Notes under the pieces: model-generated
What the model was told of the DNA's origin: nothing
Database searches by the model: none
What the model saw: the letters and a program-made list of their open reading frames with translations, nothing else
NCBI GenBank assembly: GCA_934500855.1
Contig: CAKSUH010000083.1
Span: 1-7,069 of the forward strand
Source: an uncultured Eubacteriales bacterium
Lineage (GTDB): Bacteria > Bacillota > Clostridia > Oscillospirales > CAG-272
Direction: 5' to 3'
DNA length: 7,069 nucleotides
Position numbers and translations under genes: made by a program
Part shown: in pieces, positions 1-5,412 of the stretch
How positions within the stretch are numbered: the first letter of the stretch is position 1
How the letters are laid out: the number at the start of each line of letters is the position of its first letter

Positions 1-1
1 G

Positions 2-79
2 TCCGACATCAAGAGCGAATACGGCTCGATTCTCGACGACATCGCAGGGTTCACCGAGGACATGAAGGACTACCGCTGA
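2..79 (+). CDS. C-terminal end of an unidentified protein (5' end outside window)
   Basis: The first 78 bases are an open frame ending in TGA at 77-79 and encode 25 residues that finish in GFTEDMKDYR. The peptide is acidic and uses GC-ending codons (GAC, ATC, TTC, GGC) like the genes downstream, while the other two forward frames give Arg-rich or chaotic peptides; this favours a real gene end. It lies 60 bases before the first beta-helix gene on the same strand, with no terminator hairpin in between, so it may be part of the same operon. The fragment is too short to name a family. Confidence 0.55.
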   Translation, partial: SDIKSEYGSILDDIAGFTEDMKDYR

Positions 80-139
80 CCGTTTGATCCGTCAACAACC
101 GCCATCCGAAACACCAACCGATTAAAGGAGGATTTTATC

Positions 140-1384
140 ATGCGCACATTCCGAAGGATCCCCGCGCTCCTGCTTGCCTGCCTGCTGTTTCTGCCCCTGA
201 CGGCGTTTGCCGAGGCGACAGCGACAACCGCTCCCGCACCGTCCGCCGATGTGGTCTACCTTTCCTCTTCCGGGAAGGACCGAAACGACGGAAAGACCGA
301 AGCAACCGCGCTGAAAACGCCGGAAGCGGCAACCGCCTCCCTTCCGAACGGCGGCACCGTTGTGGTTCTGGACGACATGGAACTGGACCTCACCGACACC
401 GAAGTGACGGCTTCGGCGCATCGGATCTATCTGGCGCCGAGTCGGGCTACCGTTTACATCAAAGGGAAAAAGGACGCGGACGGAAAGGTTCCGACCCTGA
501 CGCTTCGCGCAGACGACAACAAAGCGCCCTGCCTCGAGCTTGGCGGACCGCTTGCAATCGATGACCTGAACATCCGCGTCAGCGGAGAGTCCAATCTCTG
601 GTTCAGCGCCAACGGCAACACCTTTACGGCAGGCGCAAATCTGACCTTCACCCTACAGCAGGAAAAGTTCACGGCAAAACTGACGGGCGGCAGACAGGAC
701 GCCGGCGCCAGCGGGTCCATGGAGCCGGGCGCAAAGCCCACGCTGAATCTCTTCGGCGGCACATGGGGCGATGTGTTCGGCGGCTCCTTCGCCAAGGCGG
801 CGCCTGCGGACGGAACCGTGACCGTCAATCTCATCGGCGGAACGGTCGGCTCGCTCTGCACGCACCGTGCGGGCGCCACGCAGAAAGCCGATGCCGTTCT
901 CAACATCTGGGGCGGCAGTGTGACAACCGTTACGGGAGGCAGGTTTGCGGAAGGGTTTGCGCCGACCCTGAACCTCTACAACGGCATTCTGCCTGCGGAT
1001 TCCACAGCGATCGGCGAACCGTTTACAGAGGGCGGAATCGGTAAGGTTGCGCTCCTGAACGGTGCCGCGCCGACCTTTGACGAAGTCAGTTTCGTAACGG
1101 TCGGAGAGACGGTTGCGCCCGGTCCCGACAAAGAGCCGGATAAAGAACCCGATAAGGAACCCGACAAAGAACCGGACAGCGGAAAAGCACCAACCGTTAC
1201 GGAACCCAAGCCGACGCCCGCTCCGTCCGGAACCAAGGAAACGCCTTCAACCGAGGCAAAACAACCCGAACCGACAGGCTGTACATCGGGCATCGGAATC
1301 GGCGCGGCGGGGCTGTGGCTTGCCGTTGCGGCGGGTGCCTGCGCCTTCCGGAAAAAACACACCGATAAAGGAGAAAAACAATGA
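140..1384 (+). CDS. Secreted beta-helix (pectate-lyase-fold-like) protein with C-terminal membrane anchor
   Basis: This 414-residue protein is probably exported and displayed at the cell surface. An N-terminal signal peptide (RR at residues 5-6, hydrophobic 9-23) has a likely cleavage site after AFA at residue 24. Residues 37-70 (VYLSSSGKDRNDGK, then NGGTVVVLDD) match the usual opening of right-handed parallel beta-helix proteins. Four glycine-rich rungs follow near residues 200, 227, 252 and 275 (PTLNLFGG, VTVNLIGG, AVLNIWGG, PTLNLYNG). A low-complexity stalk contains four PDKE repeats (329-344) and a Pro/Thr-rich stretch. The C-terminus is TGCTSG (379-384), a hydrophobic segment to about 403, and a basic tail beginning RKK. 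AAAGGAGG at 124-131, 8 bases before the ATG, supports the start. No catalytic residues are recognised, so it may bind or degrade polysaccharide, or be structural. The fold call is fairly safe; the function is unknown. Confidence 0.85.
   Translation: MRTFRRIPALLLACLLFLPLTAFAEATATTAPAPSADVVYLSSSGKDRNDGKTEATALKTPEAATASLPNGGTVVVLDDMELDLTDTEVTASAHRIYLAPSRATVYIKGKKDADGKVPTLTLRADDNKAPCLELGGPLAIDDLNIRVSGESNLWFSANGNTFTAGANLTFTLQQEKFTAKLTGGRQDAGASGSMEPGAKPTLNLFGGTWGDVFGGSFAKAAPADGTVTVNLIGGTVGSLCTHRAGATQKADAVLNIWGGSVTTVTGGRFAEGFAPTLNLYNGILPADSTAIGEPFTEGGIGKVALLNGAAPTFDEVSFVTVGETVAPGPDKEPDKEPDKEPDKEPDSGKAPTVTEPKPTPAPSGTKETPSTEAKQPEPTGCTSGIGIGAAGLWLAVAAGACAFRKKHTDKGEKQ
1124..1171 (+). repeat. Four tandem PDKE codon repeats in the stalk
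   Basis: Four 12-base units encode Pro-Asp-Lys-Glu, followed by a partial fifth (PDS). The four units differ from one another only at third codon positions (CCC/CCG, GAC/GAT, AAA/AAG, GAG/GAA). The segment lies between the beta-helix part and the C-terminal anchor, and probably acts as an extended spacer in the wall. Confidence 0.9.
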
Positions 1385-2664
1385 AACAAACGAACCGCTT
1401 GAATCGCATATCCGCCGTTCTTACCGCCGTTGCACTGCTCTTGCTTCTGCCGGTTGCAGTTGCGGCAGAAAGCCCCGCAGAAACCGCCGTAACGCCGCAA
1501 ACGGTCTATGTCTCCTCCGGCGGAAACGACGCCACCGCCGCCGTGGGAGACAAAACCAAGCCCTACGCCGATTTTCTGACCGCCTACGGTCAGCTGACCG
1601 CAACGGGCGGAACCGTGGTGCTGTTGGATGATGTGACCATTGATCTTAACGGAGTTTCCAAAACAGGGGATGCCGTTCGGATTTATCTGCCGAAGTCGGA
1701 CCGCCCGATTGCAGTCTGCGGTATGTATCATGAGGACACGCAGGCTTACTCGGCGCTTTGTCTCGCCAACGGCATTGCCGGCGTTTGCTTTGAACTGGAA
1801 GGCGATGTCACCTTTTACGATATGATTTTCCGCGTTCGGTTTGCACAGAACCTGTTCTTTGCGGCAAACGGATATGCTCTGACTTTCGGATTTCATATCA
1901 CAAATGAAACCGAAAGCGGAAGATTCGCAAATATCATAGGAGGAATTCAGCACGCAGCCGCAAAGGTACCGCAAAATCCGAACGGAGGAGCAACCGTTAC
2001 CGTTTTCAGCGGAAATTGGAAGAACATTACAGTATTCTATGCCGCCGCCGAAATGAACGGCCCCTGCAACCTCTATCTGTATGACGGACAGTTTGCCGGA
2101 GTTTACGCAAGAAGAAATACAAAAATTTCCGCCAATCAGGATATCACCGTCCACTATTACGGCGGAACAGCCACCGATAAAATCAGCGGAAACATCAACA
2201 GCGACAAAACTTCCACGCTAATCTGTTACAACGGCGCGCAACCCGATAATGCCGCAAGTTTCACCAACTCGCAAACCGCTGAAGAAACCCGCTCCGCCCC
2301 CGCTTACGCGCTGAACTTCTACGGCACACAGGTCACAGCGGTGAATGAAGGCAAGTATTCCGTCCGCTTTGTCGGTACGCTGAACTCCGCCGATTACAGC
2401 GCGGTCGGACTGCTCATCAAAACCGCTTCCGAAACATACGGCGGCTGTTGCGAAAAAGTCTACACCTCCATCAAGGGGAATTTTGAGCGTTACACCGCGG
2501 AACAGCTCGGCGGAAGCTACCTCTTTGCATGGACGATTGAGGACATCCCGACGGGCGCGGGGAATGTCACCTTTACCGTCACTCCCTTCCTTGCGGTCGG
2601 CGAGACGGTCTATTACGGAGAAGCAAAAACAGTCACCTATCAGGCAGGCATCCTGCAACAGTAA
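1381..2664 (+). CDS. Secreted beta-helix paralogue with C-terminal all-beta domain, no anchor
   Basis: This 427-residue protein has a signal peptide (basic 1-9, hydrophobic 12-27, likely cleavage near residue 28 or 29). Residues about 42-90 (TVYVSSGGNDA, then TGGTVVLLDDVTIDLNG) align with the preceding gene. It also has four strand-turn rungs in the same order: VTVFSGNW, CNLYLYDGQF, ITVHYYGG and STLICYNG. The two are therefore tandem paralogues. From about residue 302 it instead carries a separate domain (KYSVRFVGTLNSADYSAVGLLI) resembling C-terminal modules of other exported Clostridia proteins, and it ends without a membrane anchor. Its ATG overlaps the upstream stop (ATGA), with AAAGGAG at 1367-1373, implying translational coupling. 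The middle (about 1840-2240) is visibly more AT-rich than its neighbours. The enzymatic role, if any, is unknown. Confidence 0.85.
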   Translation: MKQTNRLNRISAVLTAVALLLLLPVAVAAESPAETAVTPQTVYVSSGGNDATAAVGDKTKPYADFLTAYGQLTATGGTVVLLDDVTIDLNGVSKTGDAVRIYLPKSDRPIAVCGMYHEDTQAYSALCLANGIAGVCFELEGDVTFYDMIFRVRFAQNLFFAANGYALTFGFHITNETESGRFANIIGGIQHAAAKVPQNPNGGATVTVFSGNWKNITVFYAAAEMNGPCNLYLYDGQFAGVYARRNTKISANQDITVHYYGGTATDKISGNINSDKTSTLICYNGAQPDNAASFTNSQTAEETRSAPAYALNFYGTQVTAVNEGKYSVRFVGTLNSADYSAVGLLIKTASETYGGCCEKVYTSIKGNFERYTAEQLGGSYLFAWTIEDIPTGAGNVTFTVTPFLAVGETVYYGEAKTVTYQAGILQQ

Positions 2665-2670
2665 CGGAGG
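2665..2670 (+). promoter_or_regulatory. Ribosome binding site for the 44-residue peptide gene
   Basis: CGGAGG directly follows the upstream stop codon and lies 6 bases before ATG 2677. Its match and spacing are as good as those of the large genes here, which is the main reason to accept the small gene as real. Confidence 0.75.
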
Positions 2671-2676
2671 TACCGC

Positions 2677-2811
2677 ATGAAAAACTACACAGAACCAAAC
2701 GCACGAATCATCAAAACCGATCCCGCCGATCTGCTGACCACCTCTACGCTGACGGGCTTTACCGTGGGCGAAGCGGACGGCGTCGGCGACCTGACCAAGT
2801 GGAAAGGATAA
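2677..2811 (+). CDS. Small 44-residue peptide with ADLLTTS motif
   Basis: A complete short gene runs from ATG 2677 to TAA 2811, 12 bases after the second beta-helix gene and 16 bases before the glycosidase. The peptide begins MKNYTEPNARIIK, continues DPADLLTTSTLTG and ends GDLTKWKG. It has no signal peptide, no cysteine and no membrane segment. The order (M-x-x-Y-x-x-P, a short beta-like stretch, D-x-x-D-[LIV]-[LIV]-T-T-S, then a Gly/Asp-rich end) resembles uncharacterised micro-proteins I recall from Clostridia genomes, often written as DVITTS peptides. That resemblance is from memory, not from a search. The function is unknown. A RiPP precursor cannot be excluded, but no modifying enzyme is visible. 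Confidence 0.72.
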   Translation: MKNYTEPNARIIKTDPADLLTTSTLTGFTVGEADGVGDLTKWKG

Positions 2812-2827
2812 CAAAAGGAGAACCCAA

Positions 2828-4285
2828 ATGGAACAGTTACAGCGAATCGGTTCGATCCGACTCAAGACCTCAAACGAGATCACGGCTTCCCCCATCGGGA
2901 TCGGCTTTGAAAAGCTCGACCGCGGGGTCTTTACCCCCGAAAAGGCAAATGACAAAATCGCCGCAATCGTCGTGAAGTGGGCAAGACTGCAATCGGGATG
3001 GGCGAGAACCGAAAAGGAGCGCGGCGTTTACGACTTCGCGTGGCTCGACAGCATCGTTGACAACCTGTTGCGGCGGGGCATTCAGCCGTGGCTCTGCCTT
3101 TGTTACGGCAACAGTCTCTACACGCCGCACGCCGCCGCCTATTTCGGCAATGTCGGCTGTCCTCCGATCGGGACCGAGGAGGAGCGGCAGGCATGGGAGC
3201 GCTATACGGAGGCAACCGTTCGCCACTATCGGGGCAGAATCTCGCTTTATGAGGTCTGGAACGAGCCGGATCTGAAATACAGCTGGCGGCACGGAACCGC
3301 CCCCGACGCAGGACCCGACGGGCGGGAATACGGAGCGTTCTGCCTTGCCACCGCGCAGGCAATCCACCGCGCCGACCCGCAGGCAAAGGTAGCGGGCTTT
3401 GCGCTCGCGCATCCCTACGGCTTGGAGTTTCTTGCCGACGCGCTGACGGTTCGGGGACTTGCCGACGAGCTGGACGCGATGTCCTTCCATGTTTATACCG
3501 CCGACGATACCCGCCGACCGATCTACATCCGCCAGCTTCGCACCCTGCTCGCGGGAACCGGCAGATCCATCCCCCTGATTCAGGGGGAAGCGGGCGCGCA
3601 ATCCCGCAGTGACGGCAACGGTGCCATGCGAGGCTATGCGTGGACGCCCGAGCGCCAGCGGACCTATCTGTTGCGCGGAATCCTGCACGATCTTGCCGCC
3701 GGACTGCCGCTGACCTCCTATTTCTCCACGCTGGACATGATCGAAGCTCTCAACGGAGTGGTCGCAGACCGCAGCAGCTATCTGGATTACGGCTATTTCG
3801 GCGTTCTGAGTGCCGACTTCGACGAAAAAGGACTTTCTACGGGGTCCTACTCCGCAAAGCCTTCCTATACGGCGCTCGGCAATCTGCTGTCGGTCTTTTC
3901 CGACGGATTTGAAGCCGCCGAACTGCCCGCAGAGCGTCTGATTCTCCCCTCTCCCCGTCTCGGCGGAACCGACTGCGCCGACGAAGGACTGATTCGCTAC
4001 GGTTTCCGCAAACCGAACGGCGCATGGGGACTTGCATACTGGAACCCCACGCCGCTTCTTACCACCGCTTACGAGGGAACCGTCTCCTTCCGTCTCCCCT
4101 GCTCCGACCCGACCCGTTTGCGTCTTGCGGACCTTGCGGACGGCGCGGTTTACGCGCTTTCCCGGGCTCAAACCGACGAGAACGCGGGCGCAACGGACAA
4201 AGGCACGGTAACCCTGAAGAATCTGCCGCTTTCCCACTCGCCTTATCTCCTCTGCACTGCGGATTTTCTCGACATGAACGAATGA
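2828..4285 (+). CDS. Cytoplasmic clan GH-A glycoside hydrolase, GH39-like
   Basis: The 485-residue protein is predicted to hydrolyse a glycosidic bond with retention of configuration. Residues about 15-370 look like a TIM barrel: KWARLQSGWARTEKERGVYD near residue 50 is the usual clan GH-A strand-2 segment, followed by GIQPWLCLCYGN. EVWNEPDLKYSW places the likely acid/base at Glu146, and LIQGEAG the likely nucleophile at Glu254. A C-terminal beta-sandwich (about 385-480) has the AYWNPTP and LKNLPLSHSPYLL patterns found at the end of such enzymes. There is no signal peptide, so it should act inside the cell on imported oligosaccharides. AGGAG at 2816-2820, 7 bases before the ATG, supports the start. 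Beta-xylosidase-type activity is a guess; the substrate cannot be read from sequence. Confidence 0.82.
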   Translation: MEQLQRIGSIRLKTSNEITASPIGIGFEKLDRGVFTPEKANDKIAAIVVKWARLQSGWARTEKERGVYDFAWLDSIVDNLLRRGIQPWLCLCYGNSLYTPHAAAYFGNVGCPPIGTEEERQAWERYTEATVRHYRGRISLYEVWNEPDLKYSWRHGTAPDAGPDGREYGAFCLATAQAIHRADPQAKVAGFALAHPYGLEFLADALTVRGLADELDAMSFHVYTADDTRRPIYIRQLRTLLAGTGRSIPLIQGEAGAQSRSDGNGAMRGYAWTPERQRTYLLRGILHDLAAGLPLTSYFSTLDMIEALNGVVADRSSYLDYGYFGVLSADFDEKGLSTGSYSAKPSYTALGNLLSVFSDGFEAAELPAERLILPSPRLGGTDCADEGLIRYGFRKPNGAWGLAYWNPTPLLTTAYEGTVSFRLPCSDPTRLRLADLADGAVYALSRAQTDENAGATDKGTVTLKNLPLSHSPYLLCTADFLDMNE

Positions 4286-4328
4286 AAAAGGCGCCCTGCC
4301 GTTGTCGTTTCGGCGGGGCGCTATTTTT
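4284..4328. terminator. Bidirectional terminator between convergent genes
   Basis: An 11-bp stem (4291-4301 with 4311-4321, one T-G wobble) encloses a 9-base loop. It is flanked by an A run on the left (4285-4289) and TATTTTT on the right (4322-4328), so it can terminate transcription in both directions. The glycosidase stop (4283-4285) abuts the left A run. The minus-strand regulator's stop codon (4321-4323) lies within the right stem and T run. Confidence 0.85.
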
Positions 4329-5133
4329 CCTCTTCGTAGGCGCGGTTTGCGCGGTTGCGGAAGGCGCAGGGTGACAGTCCCGTTGCCTTGCGGAATACGG
4401 TGCAAAAGTAATTATAGGACGAAAAACCGCACTGCCCCGCAATCTCGGTCACCGAGCGGTCGGTGTTCCGCAGAAGAAATTTGGCGCGGGAAATCCGCAC
4501 CTCGGTCAGGTACGCAAGCGGCGTCATCCCGCAGGCGGCGGTGAACAGGCGATGGAAATAGGTCGGGTTCAGGTGCACTTCGTCGGCGAGCGTGCGCAGG
4601 GAGAGGTCCTCCGCATAGCGTTCCCCCATTACCGTTCTTGACGTTGCAATCACATCCTGCCGCACCTGCGGGAGCGCGCGCGTCCCTGCCTGTCCCGCCA
4701 TATGGTCCCGCGTCAGGCGCGCAATCAGGAGCAACAGCAGCCCCGTCATCTCCAGCGGCGCACGGTCATCCGTTTCGGGAAACAGCGCGGAAATTCTGCG
4801 GAACAGGTCGATGTACGCGTCCTCGTCCTTCACCGTCAGAAACACGGGCAGCGCGTCCAAAGCCGCGCGCAATTCCGGGTCCGTTACCGTGGCATGCAGA
4901 TAGTAGCAGGAAAAGTGAAAGCGACTGCACCGTCGGCTCCCCGGCTTTGCAATCAGCACCGTCCCCCGCCTGTACGGAACGCGCTCGTTGTCCACGATTC
5001 CGTAGCGGTAATCGTCGCAAAACAGCTCGATCTCATATTCGTTCACGGTACGCATGGGCGACTGCTTCAGATTCCTGTATTCGGATATTTCGGAACGGTA
5101 AAGACCCGCTCCCGAAAGGTACGGAAATTCCAT
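4321..5133 (-). CDS. AraC/XylS-family transcriptional regulator
   Basis: This 270-residue regulator has an N-terminal ligand-binding domain (about 1-150) with a cupin-like pattern: YRRGTVLIAKPG followed by HFSCYYLHATV. The C-terminal AraC-type DNA-binding domain (about 158-265) has two helix-turn-helix units, near 178-197 (LRTLADEVHLNPTYFHRLF) and 228-247 (VTEIAGQCGFSSYNYFCTVF). The FSSYNYFCTVFRKATGLSP stretch is the family signature. Such proteins usually sense a sugar and activate nearby uptake or degradation genes. The frame is open to an ATG at 5184, but ATG 5133 has a strong AGGAGG 5 bases upstream and begins MEFPYLSG, so it is preferred. The gene converges on the glycosidase and diverges from the lipoprotein gene, and either side could be its target. 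Confidence 0.92.
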   Translation of the reverse strand: MEFPYLSGAGLYRSEISEYRNLKQSPMRTVNEYEIELFCDDYRYGIVDNERVPYRRGTVLIAKPGSRRCSRFHFSCYYLHATVTDPELRAALDALPVFLTVKDEDAYIDLFRRISALFPETDDRAPLEMTGLLLLLIARLTRDHMAGQAGTRALPQVRQDVIATSRTVMGERYAEDLSLRTLADEVHLNPTYFHRLFTAACGMTPLAYLTEVRISRAKFLLRNTDRSVTEIAGQCGFSSYNYFCTVFRKATGLSPCAFRNRANRAYEEEK

Positions 5134-5138
5134 TGCAA

Positions 5139-5144
5139 CCTCCT
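5139..5144 (-). promoter_or_regulatory. Ribosome binding site fixing the regulator start
   Basis: Read on the minus strand this is AGGAGG (within GAGGAGG), 5 bases before ATG 5133. The ATG at 5184 has no comparable site and would lie only about 14 bases from the predicted transcription start. Confidence 0.82.
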
Positions 5145-5162
5145 CGGAATGAACGGTTCGGC

Positions 5163-5174
5163 ACGGCGCGCCGT
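5163..5174. repeat. Perfect 12-bp palindrome in the regulator leader
   Basis: ACGGCGCGCCGT is its own reverse complement. It lies between the regulator's predicted transcription start (about 5198) and its ribosome binding site, so it could be an operator. With no spacer it would form only a short RNA hairpin. Confidence 0.6.
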
Positions 5175-5204
5175 ACTGACGCATGCGCCGTTCGGTACAC
5201 CATT

Positions 5205-5233
5205 AGAATAGCACAAAACCGTCCCGCTGTCAA
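5205..5233 (-). promoter_or_regulatory. Sigma-A promoter for the AraC-family gene
   Basis: On the minus strand, TTGACA (5233-5228) and TATTCT (5210-5205) are separated by 17 bases, with TGC directly before the -10 box (extended -10). The -35 box is perfect and the -10 matches four of six. Transcription should start near 5198, giving a leader of about 65 bases to ATG 5133. Confidence 0.8.
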
Positions 5234-5327
5234 GAGAAACCCGCAAAAAGCCGCCCCGAATCCGCACGAAATCAAGGCTCCCCCCTTCCCGCCTTCCGCT
5301 CGCGCTTCCTTTTTTCGCCTGTTTTTG

Positions 5328-5356
5328 TTGACAAACCGAAGAAGGTATGCTACAAT
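5328..5356 (+). promoter_or_regulatory. Sigma-A promoter for the lipoprotein gene
   Basis: TTGACA (5328-5333) and TACAAT (5351-5356) are separated by exactly 17 bases, with a TGC extended -10 and T-rich DNA just upstream. This is a near-consensus promoter. Transcription should start near 5363, about 50 bases before ATG 5413. Confidence 0.88.
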
Positions 5357-5364
5357 GAAAACAG

Positions 5365-5376
5365 TTCCCCGGGGAA
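5365..5376. repeat. Perfect 12-bp palindrome at the lipoprotein transcription start (candidate operator)
   Basis: TTCCCCGGGGAA begins about 2 bases after the predicted transcription start, a usual repressor operator position. GTTCCC (5364-5369) can also pair with GGGAAC (5382-5387), so a small leader hairpin is an alternative reading. Confidence 0.6.
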
Positions 5377-5399
5377 AATACGGGAACAAACAAATCTTT

Positions 5400-5404
5400 G
5401 GAGG
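5400..5404 (+). promoter_or_regulatory. Ribosome binding site fixing the lipoprotein start
   Basis: GGAGG lies 8 bases before ATG 5413. The frame is open to a TTG at 5398 that overlaps this site, so the upstream start is unlikely; starting at 5413 also puts the basic N-terminus of the signal peptide in the expected place. Confidence 0.85.
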
Positions 5405-5412
5405 ATCAGAAA

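Noticed and set aside
80..139. Possible promoter for the beta-helix operon in the short upstream gap
   Set aside because: A TTGATC-like element is present but no acceptable -10 box lies 16-18 bases downstream, so no promoter was called.
1113..1171. CRISPR-like or intergenic tandem array
   Set aside because: The 12-base units are coding PDKE repeats without spacers and lie in frame within a protein gene.
1938..1945. AGGAGG-like sequence inside the second beta-helix gene
   Set aside because: No start codon follows at proper distance; it is an ordinary in-frame Ile-Gly-Gly stretch.
976..2154. 392-residue minus-strand open frame across the two beta-helix genes
   Set aside because: It spans the junction of two genes with good starts, and part of it simply mirrors the PDKE repeat (GSLS repeats). 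No ribosome binding site or domain supports it.
2870..4405. 511-residue open frame on the minus strand opposite the glycosidase
   Set aside because: The plus strand encodes a clear TIM-barrel enzyme with catalytic motifs; the antisense product is Arg/Gly-rich with no motif, and runs into the convergent regulator gene.
5131..5184. Longer N-terminus for the AraC-family protein starting at 5184
   Set aside because: That ATG has no good ribosome binding site and lies about 14 bases after the predicted transcription start, while ATG 5133 has AGGAGG at 5 bases.
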